NCBI RefSeq assembly: GCF_012295525.1 | Contig: NZ_CP051167.1 | Span: 5,439,501 to 5,503,500, forward strand | Source of the DNA: Oxynema aestuarii AP17 | GTDB taxonomy: Bacteria; Cyanobacteriota; Cyanobacteriia; Cyanobacteriales; Laspinemataceae | Direction of reading: 5' to 3' | Length of the DNA: 64,000 nt | Notes under the pieces: generated by a model | The model's database searches: none | The model's input: only the letters and a program-made list of their open reading frames with translations | What the model was told of the DNA's origin: nothing | Shown here: piece by piece, positions 18,763 through 28,333 of the stretch | How the letters are laid out: the number at the start of each line of letters is the position of its first letter | Position numbering within the stretch: position 1 is the stretch's first letter | Program-made: the position numbers and the translations under genes

Positions 18763-20499
18763 TCACTCGGGTTCGGGTAAATCGAGGGGGGATTCTTGGA
18801 TTTTTTCGAGGAGGCGATTGCGTTTGTCGATCGCCTCGGTGGAGTCGGGTTGAACTTCGATCGCCACGCCGTACGATTTCAACGCTTCGGGATAGCGGTG
18901 CAGTTTATCGAACACTTCGCCCCGTTTGATCCAGGCTAAAGCATGGGTCGGCTTAATCGCGATCGCGTTATCGTAAGCGGCGATCGCGGCGGCATACTGA
19001 GATAAGCGGGTCAGCGCTTTCCCCCGTTTCATCCAGCATTCGAGATATTTCGGCCAAATTTGAATCGCCCGGTCGTAAGCGGCGATCGCCTCGATAAATC
19101 GCTCCAACTGATAGAGCAAATCCCCCCGTTTCATCCACGCTTCCCCGTCGTTGGGTTTGAGTTCGATCGCGCGATCGAAGGCTTCGAGGGACTGTTCGTA
19201 GCGCCCCAACTTCTCCAACACGTGGCTACATTTCACCCAACCGCGATAGACAAACGCAGCATCCTGACTCACGGAGATGACCTTCTCGTAAGCAGCGAGG
19301 GCCTCCTCATGCTGCTCCATCTTCTCCAACGCCATCCCCCGGTGATACCAGGCTTCAGTCAAATTCGGCTCGATTTGCAACGCATTGCTGTAAGCGAGAA
19401 TTGCCTCGCTGTAACGCTGCAATCCGTAAAGCGCCATCCCCCGTCCCAACCAGGCGGCGGGTAAGTTCGGGTCGATCGTCGTGGCGCGATCGAAGGCGGT
19501 CAGGGCGTCTTCGTACTGACCGCAATCAGACAGGGCAATCCCGCGATTCATCCAGACTTCGGGCCATTGCGATCGCAGTTCGATCGCCTTGTCGAAACAG
19601 GCGATCGCCGCTTGCGCCCACTGATGACGCAGGGCTTTCCCTTTATAAAACCAGACCACCGGATTGTTGGTGACTTGTTGCAAGACGCGATCGAAGCAGG
19701 ACACCGCATCGGTATGGCGTCCGAGGCGATCGAGGGCGACGCCGCGATTGAACCAGGCGGCGGGGTTGTCCGGTTGCAGCTTGAGGGCTTCGTCGTAAGC
19801 GGCGATCGCCTCAGTGTAGCGTTGCAACTGTTCGAGGGCGATTCCCTGATAAAACCAGGCGGCGGCGTTGTCCGCTTGTTGTTTGACCACGTTCTCGAAA
19901 GCGACGATCGCCTCGGCGTAGCGTTGCACTTCGATCGCCAGCAGTCCGCGATAGTACCAACCTCCCGGTAAATTCGGCTTGAGTTGCACCACGCGATCGT
20001 AAGCGTCCCAGGCGTCGGCGTACTTTTGCAAGGCATCGAGCGATCGCGCCCGATAGTACCACGCTTCATATCCCTTCCCCTCGATCTCGATCCCTTGATC
20101 TAACGAGGCGAGGGCTTCTTGATAATGTTGCAAGTGAAACAGCGATCGCCCCCGCAACGTCCACGCCCAATAGTCATTCGGACGCAAGGCGATCGCCCCG
20201 TCGTAAGAGGCGATCGCCTCTTCGTAGCGGTGCAAGTTCATCAGGGCCATACCGCGTTTGAGCCAAACTTTCGGTAAATTGCGCTTTTTCGCCAGGGCGC
20301 GATCGTAAAAGGCGATCGCCCCTTGATAATTCTTCGCCTCGTACAGGCGATTGGCGCGATCGGTTTCCGAAAACGGTCCGAGTAACCGGGTCACCCACGA
20401 CCAAAGCGGCGACCCCCCTCTCGGTCGCGGCGAACTCTCGGGAGGCGACTTCGGTGGGGTCAACCCCTGAGTTGCTGCTGATTTCTCGAATTCGGACAT
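18763..20499 (-). CDS. Protein of fifteen consecutive TPRs
   Basis: Encodes 578 residues. After a 60-residue proline/serine-rich leader (with SPLWSWVTRLLGPF) the protein is made of about fifteen 34-residue tetratricopeptide repeats to residue 565. These are regular, with W at position 4 of many (AWxxRGxAL). A TPR superhelix of this size is a protein-binding scaffold; the partner is unknown. The repeats are diverged from each other, unlike the WD40 repeats at 45280-46890. The regularity produces long shadow frames on the opposite strand that I discount. Confidence 0.9.
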   Translation of the reverse strand: MSEFEKSAATQGLTPPKSPPESSPRPRGGSPLWSWVTRLLGPFSETDRANRLYEAKNYQGAIAFYDRALAKKRNLPKVWLKRGMALMNLHRYEEAIASYDGAIALRPNDYWAWTLRGRSLFHLQHYQEALASLDQGIEIEGKGYEAWYYRARSLDALQKYADAWDAYDRVVQLKPNLPGGWYYRGLLAIEVQRYAEAIVAFENVVKQQADNAAAWFYQGIALEQLQRYTEAIAAYDEALKLQPDNPAAWFNRGVALDRLGRHTDAVSCFDRVLQQVTNNPVVWFYKGKALRHQWAQAAIACFDKAIELRSQWPEVWMNRGIALSDCGQYEDALTAFDRATTIDPNLPAAWLGRGMALYGLQRYSEAILAYSNALQIEPNLTEAWYHRGMALEKMEQHEEALAAYEKVISVSQDAAFVYRGWVKCSHVLEKLGRYEQSLEAFDRAIELKPNDGEAWMKRGDLLYQLERFIEAIAAYDRAIQIWPKYLECWMKRGKALTRLSQYAAAIAAYDNAIAIKPTHALAWIKRGEVFDKLHRYPEALKSYGVAIEVQPDSTEAIDKRNRLLEKIQESPLDLPEPE

Positions 20500-20844
20500 A
20501 GCCCTACCTGTTGCAACCTGTTTATACGATTTTAGATTTTGATGCGGTGTAGATGCGCCCGAAGCGGTTTCGATTGGGTCTTTTCGAGCTTTGTTCTTCG
20601 CCTATAATGCAGCCGAAGGAGTCTTCTTCGCCAATCTAGATGTAGGTTTTATCTTATCGGTCGGTTGTCGGGAACGCTGGCCGCACTAGATTTTTGCCCA
20701 AAGATTTTTGGCCAAAAAAAAAGACCCTCGCGAAGGAGGGCGGGGATTTTAAAAAATCCTCTAGAAGCAATGAAGGCACGAAATTCGTGCCTTCATTGGG
20801 TTTAGCCTATTCGATTTTTGGCAATCTTTCTCTATCCGGTGCGC
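20500..20844. other. Intergenic region between TPR and DUF4278 genes
   Basis: It contains a perfect 14-bp inverted repeat at 20769-20797 (aatgaaggcacgaa, one base, then its complement) and an A-run near 20715. It probably holds the end of the DUF4278 transcript and the TPR-gene promoter; no gene seen. Confidence 0.5.
20769..20797. terminator. Perfect 14-bp inverted repeat, possible terminator of the DUF4278 gene
   Basis: Arms aatgaaggcacgaa and ttcgtgccttcatt separated by one base. On the minus strand it comes 48 bases after the DUF4278 stop; the T-run (gattttttaaaat) follows only after about 15 bases, so termination is likely but imperfect. Confidence 0.45.
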
Positions 20845-21159
20845 TTAGAACGCCAATCCGAGACCGACTTCGCCCGCCAAGCGGCTCAACATCGAACGTT
20901 GGCGTTTTTGGACGCGGCGATCGCGTTTCATCATCCGGTAGCGCGCTTTTTCTTCCGGCGCATTGACCGCTACCGTTTCAGCCGGGTTGTAGCTAACTCC
21001 GCGATATTTCAGTTCCACATTCGTTTGTTGCACGGGTTGCTTTTGAACGTTGCAGAACTGCCAATCTAAACCACGATAACGACCACTCAGAGTCCCTTCA
21101 GTTTCTTCAACGGTGGGGGGAGTGTATTCGTAGGTGATTCCGCGATAAGTTAATTGCAT
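20845..21159 (-). CDS. DUF4278 family protein
   Basis: Encodes 104 residues. Its N-terminus, QLTYRGITYEY, and an internal copy, LKYRGVSYNP, are the signature of DUF4278, a cyanobacterial family of small proteins with no known function. The C-terminal third is basic (KARYRMMKRDRRVQKRQRS). An aggaggcg Shine-Dalgarno precedes the ATG. It is flanked by AT-rich spacers and forms its own unit. Confidence 0.85.
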   Translation of the reverse strand: MQLTYRGITYEYTPPTVEETEGTLSGRYRGLDWQFCNVQKQPVQQTNVELKYRGVSYNPAETVAVNAPEEKARYRMMKRDRRVQKRQRSMLSRLAGEVGLGLAF

Positions 21160-21649
21160 GAGGGTCGCCTCCTAAATAACTGGCTGTAGCAATTTTGAGG
21201 CGCGTTCCTTCGGGAAAATTCCCTACTTCCGTCTCTCCAGCGACCTCTAGATTGCATATCCGGCAGTTATTGAGGCTTTAGAGAGATGAACGATTCGTTT
21301 CTGTATTTATTGTTACGGTTTGAGTGGAAATTGTCAAGGGTTTTACAAAAGTTAATAATATTAGCGATAAGATTGGCTAATATAAATATTGATAAACTAC
21401 AAAAAGTCTCTGGGGTAATTCGCTCAAAATATCGCAAATTACTGCATTTTAAGCTAAAATTGGCGAATTTAAATTTACTGTTTTGTAGCAGAGCAAATCT
21501 TAAATAAATTCGATCGCAACCCTTGCCCTCGCGATCGCGTCCAAAAATAGGGAGAGTCCGAGGCGGCCTGTGAATAAACAAAGGTGGGGCGGGTAAGACG
21601 ATCGCCCCTGCAAATAAGATGCCGCACCTCGGATCGAGGAGAAATTACC
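21160..21649. other. AT-rich intergenic region
   Basis: Clearly more AT-rich than its surroundings between 21280 and 21510. A 73-residue plus-strand frame (21286-21507) there has a basic, leucine-rich translation with no signal or family I know and no Shine-Dalgarno; I do not call it. The composition may reflect a transferred or non-coding fragment. Confidence 0.4.
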
Positions 21650-22417
21650 ATGCAACAGCGAATTACAGCCAGTTTAGCGATGCTTTCGATCGCCCTACTC
21701 GGGGGGAGTACCGGCGCGATCGCCGCAGGTCTCGGCCCGATGGAGACGCGGGTCTCTGCCCCAGGGGAGGCGATCGCCTTCTGGTGGAATAACGACGACG
21801 ACATCGACCCCGAAGGCATTTGGAACATTCGCGAAGGCGAAGCCCCCAACGGCAACGAATACACCGGAACCGTCGAAATCGAGGCGATCGGCGATCCGGA
21901 CGATCGCCTCTACCGACTCCAATGGGAAACCTCGGAAGGCGACTATACGGGTTTGGGGTTTGTCGAAGACGGCAAACTCCTGGTCGGATACGGACGGGAA
22001 GCGGAAATTTACGGAGTAGCCCTTTATAAAATTGAAGATGACGGCAACCGCTTAGACGGACGCTGGAGTCTCTCCACGGCGGATGGCAATGTGGGGACGG
22101 AAAAGGCGACGGGAGGGCGTTCCGGACGCTTGGAAGGGGAATATCGCACGGTCAGTACCGACCCCGGACGCAGCGAGTCTTCCTACGACGGTCGTTTGAC
22201 GATCGAACCCGATCGCGACGCCTACCAGGTCACCTGGGAAGTCGATGACGAGACCTATCGAGGGGTGGGCCTGCGATCGGGGGATTGGTTCGTCGTCGGT
22301 TGGGGACCGGGAGAGAGCTTCGCGGTTTTAGAGTACGACCTCGACGACGACGAAGCCGAAGGACGCTGGGCCGTCTGGGGAGTTCGCAATTTCGGTCAAG
22401 AGAAAATCACCCGTTAA
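21650..22417 (+). CDS. Secreted two-repeat protein, unknown function
   Basis: Encodes 255 residues. A signal peptide (residues 1 to about 25, MQQRITASLAMLSIALLGG then an alanine-rich end) is followed by an acidic mature protein. This contains two related units of about 85 residues, each with a G-x-W/Y-x-x ... YRLQWET / YQVTWEV ... YTGLGFV / YRGVGLR ... GYGR / GWGP pattern. It suggests two beta-sandwich or lipocalin-like modules. Very low lysine and high Asp/Glu content fits an exported protein. The start at 21650 is supported by gaggagaaa upstream. No function assigned. Confidence 0.75.
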   Translation: MQQRITASLAMLSIALLGGSTGAIAAGLGPMETRVSAPGEAIAFWWNNDDDIDPEGIWNIREGEAPNGNEYTGTVEIEAIGDPDDRLYRLQWETSEGDYTGLGFVEDGKLLVGYGREAEIYGVALYKIEDDGNRLDGRWSLSTADGNVGTEKATGGRSGRLEGEYRTVSTDPGRSESSYDGRLTIEPDRDAYQVTWEVDDETYRGVGLRSGDWFVVGWGPGESFAVLEYDLDDDEAEGRWAVWGVRNFGQEKITR

Positions 22418-22453
22418 CCCGGCGTGGAGGCGATCGCGGCGCGATCGCGAGAG

Positions 22454-22488
22454 AAAACCCCCTGTTGCTGTCGTCACGGGGGTTTTGC
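22454..22488 (+). terminator. Rho-independent terminator
   Basis: Stem aaaaccccc / gggggtttt around a 15-base loop, just after the secreted-protein gene ending at 22417. The U-run is part of the stem. Confidence 0.6.
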
Positions 22489-22592
22489 CCGATCCGGGTC
22501 CGGCGATCGCCCCAGCAAACTGTAAAATTTAAAATCTAAAACCTAAAATAGAAGAGTCTGTCCCTTCAATTGACCTTTACAACTAAATTTTT

Positions 22593-23060
22593 ATGGCAAA
22601 AACCAGCGAAGGCATTAAAATCGTTAGCGACAATCGGCAAGTTCGCCACCAATACGAAATTCTCGACACCTACGAAGCGGGAATCGAGTTAAAAGGAACC
22701 GAAGTTAAATCGATCCGCCAAGGGAAAGTCAACCTGCGCGACGGTTATGCATTAATCCGCAATGGCGAAGTGTGGTTGCACAACGTCCACATTTCTCCCT
22801 ATCAAACCGCGAGTGAATTTTTCAACCACGAACCGCGTCGGACGCGCAAATTGTTATTACACGGGTATGAAATTCGCAAATTAATCGGTAAAGTCGAACA
22901 AAAAGGATTGACCTTAGTTCCGACACGGATGTATCTCAAGCGCGGTTTGGTTAAAGTCGGTTTAGCTTTGGCGAAAGGGAAACAACTGCACGACAAACGC
23001 GAAACCCTCAAGAAACGCCAGCAAAACCGAGAAATCGAACGAGTGTTGAAGTCGTATTAA
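22593..23060 (+). CDS. smpB: SsrA-binding protein SmpB
   Basis: Binds tmRNA and delivers it to stalled ribosomes for trans-translation. Its 155 residues are full length. Hallmarks: [24 protein letters not shown] near the N-terminus, [30 protein letters not shown], and the basic C-terminal tail [20 protein letters not shown], which enters the mRNA channel. The tmRNA gene itself is not in the window. It is convergent with rpsU, with an inverted repeat between them. Confidence 0.97.
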   Translation: MAKTSEGIKIVSDNRQVRHQYEILDTYEAGIELKGTEVKSIRQGKVNLRDGYALIRNGEVWLHNVHISPYQTASEFFNHEPRRTRKLLLHGYEIRKLIGKVEQKGLTLVPTRMYLKRGLVKVGLALAKGKQLHDKRETLKKRQQNREIERVLKSY

Positions 23061-23100
23061 GATCCCCTGGAACAGTGAGGGGATGAAGGCGAAACGATCG

Positions 23101-23129
23101 CAAGGGCCTGGTTAGAAACCAAGCCCTTG
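23101..23129. terminator. Inverted repeat between convergent smpB and rpsU
   Basis: caagggcctggtt and aaccaagcccttg flank a three-base loop, 41 bp after smpB and 56 bp after the rpsU stop. Only weak T-runs follow on either side; it may serve both genes. Confidence 0.5.
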
Positions 23130-23184
23130 CCGATTTTAGGATATCTTGTCGGCGATTGGCGCCGTGGCCGTGGGTCGGCGATCG

Positions 23185-23367
23185 TTAACGATAGCGGCGA
23201 CTCTTGCGGCGACGCGCCACTTCTTTCCGCTTGCGTTTTTCCAAGGGAGTTTCGTAAAATCGCCGACGTTTCATATCCGCAAACAGACCTTCTCGCGAAA
23301 CTTGGCGTTTAAAGCGGCGTAAGGCGGATTCGATCGCTTCGTCTTTTCCGACTACGACTTGTGTCAT
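23185..23367 (-). CDS. rpsU: 30S ribosomal protein S21
   Basis: A 60-residue, very basic protein of the small ribosomal subunit. It starts [22 protein letters not shown] and ends [20 protein letters not shown] plus a short basic tail, a textbook bS21. The ATG at 23367 is set by an AGGAGG six bases upstream; the upstream extension of the open frame is not part of the family. In cyanobacteria rpsU is often cold-regulated; nothing here shows that directly. Confidence 0.95.
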   Translation of the reverse strand: MTQVVVGKDEAIESALRRFKRQVSREGLFADMKRRRFYETPLEKRKRKEVARRRKSRRYR

Positions 23368-24444
23368 TTGACCTCCTGAAATATTTGCGTCAATTTGCAT
23401 CAATTTGCATCAAATCTGTGCATCCATCGAGGGTTAACCGACGATGCGGCCCTAAAATTGCTGATTCAGCCCACCGATGCACTCCAACGTCAGCTTAAAA
23501 CGGGCGTTTGCCCCACTTGGCGCCAACGTCACGAAGGGGCTGCGATCCTCTCAAATTCCCGAAAATTCTTTGACTTAACGCCGGGTACACTCAGCTTCGT
23601 GCAGATTCCACGGCGCGAATGACGTAGGAAATTTGAAGGTTTTGCCCTTACAGTCAGTCGAAATCGATAGTATTGATGACTGAGAACTCCGACCGGGTTC
23701 GTCGTTCGATCGCTGGGATTCGACCGGGACTATACGGCGCGATCGCTTCAGTAAAGCTCGCGGCTGTCCGATTGCCGTCGATCTCTCCCAACGTCACAGA
23801 ACGATTTCCCTCAACATGAGTTACATATATCGTGACATCCTCCCGACGCCGACCCTACGGGTACAGTGCGGGCTTCTCAACTTCGCAGTTAGGGAATTCG
23901 GGTCTCACCCTACTTATCTAGGTTATTGAACCCCGACAGACCGACTTGACAGGCTGTTTCTTTTTCCCAGAGTCCCTGGGCTACTCTGTCCTCTAGCTTA
24001 CCACAAGCCATAGCTACGGCTTGCTGGTCTCATCTTCCCCATGGTAGGGCTTCCCCGAACCCCCCATTTACTTAACACGATCCGGCGATCGCGATGTTTT
24101 GCTTTCATCAAATCTTAGAGGAAAAATTCAAATCTTTAATTTTAAGTGCTTGCAATGACTCTGTTGACCGTTAAAATGAGGGTATTGCGCCAATTGATCC
24201 CTAAAATCATCGATGATTTTAGTTCTTTTAACCCTGGCAATAGCAGCTTAATTTAAGCTAGAAAAGTCACCTAGAATTTTAAATTTTAACTGGGACTTAC
24301 TGTTGCTTGACTGCTCGCCCAACCCCGAGAAAAGGGTTTTTTTGACTCGATTTTAAGCTAAATCCGGTTCTGAATCCAATTGGAATTTCAGGCGCGATCG
24401 CTCAAATCGGACTAATTTTATCTTGTACAAAACCATTACCCAAT
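23368..24444. other. Long intergenic region after rpsU, containing a likely transposon relic
   Basis: About 1.1 kb without an intact gene. Near 23395-23415 a 10-base direct repeat (caatttgcat) occurs. The segment 23826-24062 looks like a TnpB/IS605 relic (listed separately). The rest is AT-rich near the right end, with no RNA gene I can name. Confidence 0.5.
23826..24062 (-). mobile_element. Possible IS200/IS605 TnpB 3'-end / omega-RNA-like relic
   Basis: Read on the minus strand, the segment has a decayed frame resembling the hydrophilic tail of TnpB proteins (with VAMACGKLEDRVAQ), then a structured stretch. It ends in cgcactgtacccgtagggt and cggcgtcgggaggatgtcac. I recall very similar 3' ends after tnpB genes in many cyanobacteria, where the overlapping omega-RNA and the element's right end lie. 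No intact tnpB or tnpA remains. Identification is from memory and not aligned. Confidence 0.45.
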
Positions 24445-25491
24445 ATGGCCAAGAGATTCTATATCCAGAAATTAGATGCTATTCGGGGGGCGGCTTGTCT
24501 ATATATTTTACTCCATAATTTCGTTTACGGCCTCTACGGAAAAGAATTAGTTTCGGGGAATCTCAGACTCTTATTTTCTGCGGGTCAAGAAGTTGTCATC
24601 ATTTTTTTTATTCTCAGTGGTTTTGTCGTGAGGCTATCCTTAGAACGCCATCCGAAAACATTATTTAAAACTTTTTTTGTCCGGCGATTCCGTCGGATCT
24701 ATTTTCCTTTAGCAATAACCTTTTTGGTCTCCCTGGCGATCGCCGCCCTTCGAGGGAAAGCGATCGAGGAGTTTTCTTGGTACGATTTAGCCGGAAACTT
24801 ATTACTCTTGCAGGACTTCGGCAGCGTCAAGCCCGGAACGTGGTTTTATCCATTTTTAGGGAATTTGCCCTTGTGGTTTCTGTCTTATGAATGGTGGTTT
24901 TATTTAATGTTTTATCCCACTTACAAATGGTTGCCTAAAAATAACAAAAGAATTTATTTAATTGCCGCATTTTCAATTCTTTTCTTTGGGATTTATGTAG
25001 CCATTCCCAATCAAATTGCTCTAATTTTATCTTATTTTATTTTATGGTGGGTTGGCGTCGAATGTGCGGAAGTGTTTTTGCGCGATCGCACCTTCACGTA
25101 CAGAAACTTGCAACCAATTTTTATCGGTCTCGGTCTGGCGGTGGTGGCGACCAGCTTACCGTTATTCTGGATTGAAGAACTCAAACCAGGTTACTATCCT
25201 TTTTTAATGTTTCGTCATTTCTTTTCCGCTTTGCTGGGACTGGGTGTGGGGCTAGTTTGGTATCGTTACCGCTTAGTTGGCTTTGATTTATTACTAGGTA
25301 AATTTGCGGCGATCGCGCCGATTTCATACAGTCTGTACCTCTTAAGTTATCCCATTTTGGTACAGTGGGGATTGAATTCATTTTCCCCCAAAACTTGGTT
25401 CATGTATGTCATCAACGCGATCGTTTTGTTTGCGTTAGCTTACCTGACAGAAATCAAATGGCAACCTCGGGTGAATCGCTGCATTAAATAA
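24445..25491 (+). CDS. Acyltransferase 3 family membrane protein
   Basis: Encodes 348 residues with about ten hydrophobic helices. The acyltransferase-3 (OafA/NodX-like) signature is visible: LDAIRGAACLYILLHNF at the N-terminus, with the conserved Arg and His, GQEVVIIFFILSGFV, and the RRFRRIYFPL motif near 85-95. Such proteins O-acetylate or O-succinylate surface polysaccharides or lipids using a cytoplasmic acyl donor. The gene is AT-richer than its neighbours and sits after a relic-bearing spacer, so horizontal acquisition is possible. Substrate unknown. Confidence 0.85.
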   Translation: MAKRFYIQKLDAIRGAACLYILLHNFVYGLYGKELVSGNLRLLFSAGQEVVIIFFILSGFVVRLSLERHPKTLFKTFFVRRFRRIYFPLAITFLVSLAIAALRGKAIEEFSWYDLAGNLLLLQDFGSVKPGTWFYPFLGNLPLWFLSYEWWFYLMFYPTYKWLPKNNKRIYLIAAFSILFFGIYVAIPNQIALILSYFILWWVGVECAEVFLRDRTFTYRNLQPIFIGLGLAVVATSLPLFWIEELKPGYYPFLMFRHFFSALLGLGVGLVWYRYRLVGFDLLLGKFAAIAPISYSLYLLSYPILVQWGLNSFSPKTWFMYVINAIVLFALAYLTEIKWQPRVNRCIK

Positions 25492-25584
25492 GTCATCGAT
25501 TTCGATCGTCAATTCGATGTCAAATTATTATCTCATTATTGACTTTCCTCTAGGGCGATCTCGCCACATTATTCTAATTCAGTC

Positions 25585-28272
25585 GTGCAGAAAATGAATT
25601 TTAATCGTCCCTTGTCTCCGCCTTCCCTCCCGCAAGTGCAACGTAAACCATTAATTGGATTACTGTTGCTGACCTTGCTCGCCTATTTTGGCAATATTTA
25701 TAAACTTCCCCTATTTTTCGGCGTCGATTTTTTATTCGGAAGCATTGCCGTTTTAATTATTGCCCGGTTGTACGGGTGTTTTTCCGCAACCCTAGCCGCT
25801 TTTTTGACCGCCAGCCCGACATTTTTCGCGTGGGGTCATCCCTACGCCATGCTCATTTTTACCGCAGAAGCCCTATTTGTGAGTTGGTTTTTGCGCGATC
25901 GCAAGGGCAATATGGTTCTTTTAGATGCAGTTTACTGGTCGTGCATTGGCATACCGCTTATTTGGATTACTTACGGCGGTATCATGCAAGTCGAAACCGC
26001 TTCTACTTTTTTAATTGTTTTCAAACAAGCCGTTAACGGAATTTTCAATGCTTTAATTGCCAGCGCGATCGTCTTTCATACTCCCCTTTACGAATGGGTC
26101 GATCGCCTCAAAATTAGTAAAACAATTTCCTTTTACCACACTTTATTTAATTTATTGATTTCCTTCGTTTTCTTTCCCCTATTCTTGCTGACCGTTCTCG
26201 ACGGACAAGAAACCTTTAAACAAGTCCAACTCGATATTCAAACCAATTTATCGATGATTTCCTCGGATCTTGCTGCCGAGTTGCGCTTATGGCATGAAAA
26301 GCATGTGAATACCCTTGACGATTTAAGCCAGATCGCGACGGAATGGGAGTTCGATTCTTCCTTTGATTTCGATCGCAGTTTGGCGCTCACCAGTCAAATT
26401 TTACCCGATCTCGAACGGCTTTATTTTCTCGATCGCCAACAACTAGAAATCGCTCGTAAAAATCGCGCGATCGGTGCCATTCAATCCGTGCAAGTTATCC
26501 CAGACATTTGCGATGGTACCCAACCCAAAATTCACGATCGCACGGTCAACAATCGCGAATTTCCTCTGATTTCTTTTTGCATTCCCGTTCGCGAAAATAA
26601 CAAGAAACTCGGTTATGCCATTGCCGAAGTTAATTTAAGCTCTCTAGAAAACATTGTCAGATCTCATTCTTATCCGTTTCCCTTAAGAATGACGGTGGTG
26701 GATGCTAACAATAAAGTGTTGATTAGCAGTACGGGCGATCGCCAAGTTTTTTCGACCCTAGACTTACGAAAAGAGGGCAACCTAGAACTGTTAGAACAAA
26801 ACAGTTATCTGTGGAAACCGTCCGATCCGGGAATGCCACTCATGCAGCGTTGGAATAACTCTTTTTACGTTCTCGAATTAGAAATTTCGAGCAATTTGTC
26901 GTGGAAACTGATCTTAGAAACATCAGCCGCCCCTTATATTGAAAGTGTCCATCGCCGCTATATTAAAACCCTAGGGATTTTATTTGGAATTTCCGTATTG
27001 GCGATCGCTTTTGCCGTTCCGGTAACTCGTTCTTTAGTCAAACCTCTTTCTCAGTTGGCGGTCGTGACGACTAATTTACCGGAAAAACTCAACGAAAATC
27101 GTACCGTCTATTGGCCTTCGAGTGAAGTCACTGAAATTAATTCATTAATTGAAAATTTTAAATTAATGAAAGCGACATTAGAACAAAAATTCACCGAACT
27201 GCAAAAAGCTAAAGAGAAATTAGAACATCGCGTCAAAGAGCGCACGGAAGAACTATCGCGGGCGAATAAAGAGCTCATTTCTGAAATTGCCGAACGCAAA
27301 CAAGCGGCATTTGCTTTGCAAAAGTCCGAAGAAAAATATCGGCTGCAAGCCGCAGAAATGGAACAAACTTTGCGTGAGTTACGCAAAACCCAAGCGCAAC
27401 TGATTCAAACCGAGAAAATGTCGAGTTTGGGTCAGCTCGTCGCTGGCATCGCTCACGAAATCAATAACCCGATTAACTTTATTTACGCCAACTTAGTTCA
27501 TGCAGAAACTTATCTCGATGAATTATTAGAGTTGTTAGAACTGTATCGGCAATGTTATCCCAATGTGGAACCGGAAATTAATGAGTTTTTGGAAGAAATC
27601 GATTTAGATTACTCGATCGCCGATTTTCCCAAAATGCTAAAATCGATGAAAAATGGCGCCGATCGCATTCGCGATATCGTTATCTCCCTGCGGACGTTTT
27701 CGCGTTTGGACGAAGCGGAAATGAAACCGATCGACATTCATTCGGGAATCGACAGTGCGCTGACAATTTTAGAAGGTCGCATCAAACAAAAATTAGGATT
27801 AAATGGGGTAGACCTGATCGAAGATTACGGAAAATTACCGTTAATCGAATGCTACGCCAGTCAACTCAATCAAGTCTTTCTGCACATTCTTTCCAACGCG
27901 ATCGACGCGATCGAACAGCGCCTAGTTTTGGCAAAATCCGCCCACGGCAATCATCAATTTTCGAGTAAGTCAGACGATCGCGGTAAAATTAAAATTCGGA
28001 CGCGCTTGTTAGAGGGCGATCGCGTGGGTATTTATATTTCTGACAACGGTATCGGTATGAAAGAAGCGACAAAAGAGCGCTTGTTCGATCCGTTTTTTAC
28101 GACGAAACCCGTCGGGAAAGGGACTGGATTGGGTTTGTCGATCGCCTATCAAATTATCGTCGAACAACATGGCGGCGATTTATTCTGTCATTCCACCTGG
28201 GGTGAAGGAACGGAATTTGCAATCTCGATTCCTTTACACCAAAAATCAACTCAATTAACGACTAAAATATAA
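25585..28272 (+). CDS. Membrane-bound multi-domain sensor histidine kinase
   Basis: Encodes 895 residues. The N-terminal membrane domain (about 22-180) has six or so helices. A further helix at about 190-210 is followed by a cache-like extracytoplasmic sensor (about 215-455) and a last helix (about 460-480). Then come HAMP (about 485-540), a coiled coil (540-610) and HisKA, with the acceptor His624 in GIAHEINNPINFIYANL and a long insertion after it. HATPase has HILSNAIDAIE, DNGIGM and GKGTGLGLSIAY. It is the histidine-kinase class common in filamentous cyanobacteria. GTG 25585 or ATG 25594 may be the start. No response regulator is adjacent; the ligand is unknown. Confidence 0.88.
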   Translation: MQKMNFNRPLSPPSLPQVQRKPLIGLLLLTLLAYFGNIYKLPLFFGVDFLFGSIAVLIIARLYGCFSATLAAFLTASPTFFAWGHPYAMLIFTAEALFVSWFLRDRKGNMVLLDAVYWSCIGIPLIWITYGGIMQVETASTFLIVFKQAVNGIFNALIASAIVFHTPLYEWVDRLKISKTISFYHTLFNLLISFVFFPLFLLTVLDGQETFKQVQLDIQTNLSMISSDLAAELRLWHEKHVNTLDDLSQIATEWEFDSSFDFDRSLALTSQILPDLERLYFLDRQQLEIARKNRAIGAIQSVQVIPDICDGTQPKIHDRTVNNREFPLISFCIPVRENNKKLGYAIAEVNLSSLENIVRSHSYPFPLRMTVVDANNKVLISSTGDRQVFSTLDLRKEGNLELLEQNSYLWKPSDPGMPLMQRWNNSFYVLELEISSNLSWKLILETSAAPYIESVHRRYIKTLGILFGISVLAIAFAVPVTRSLVKPLSQLAVVTTNLPEKLNENRTVYWPSSEVTEINSLIENFKLMKATLEQKFTELQKAKEKLEHRVKERTEELSRANKELISEIAERKQAAFALQKSEEKYRLQAAEMEQTLRELRKTQAQLIQTEKMSSLGQLVAGIAHEINNPINFIYANLVHAETYLDELLELLELYRQCYPNVEPEINEFLEEIDLDYSIADFPKMLKSMKNGADRIRDIVISLRTFSRLDEAEMKPIDIHSGIDSALTILEGRIKQKLGLNGVDLIEDYGKLPLIECYASQLNQVFLHILSNAIDAIEQRLVLAKSAHGNHQFSSKSDDRGKIKIRTRLLEGDRVGIYISDNGIGMKEATKERLFDPFFTTKPVGKGTGLGLSIAYQIIVEQHGGDLFCHSTWGEGTEFAISIPLHQKSTQLTTKI

Positions 28273-28333
28273 AATATAAAAATATAAAATCTCAGACACG
28301 GGTTATAAAAAAATACCGTTTTTCAACAGTCTT

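Noticed and set aside
21286-21507. 73-residue AT-rich plus-strand frame
   Set aside because: No Shine-Dalgarno, no domain; AT-rich spacers give chance frames of this length.
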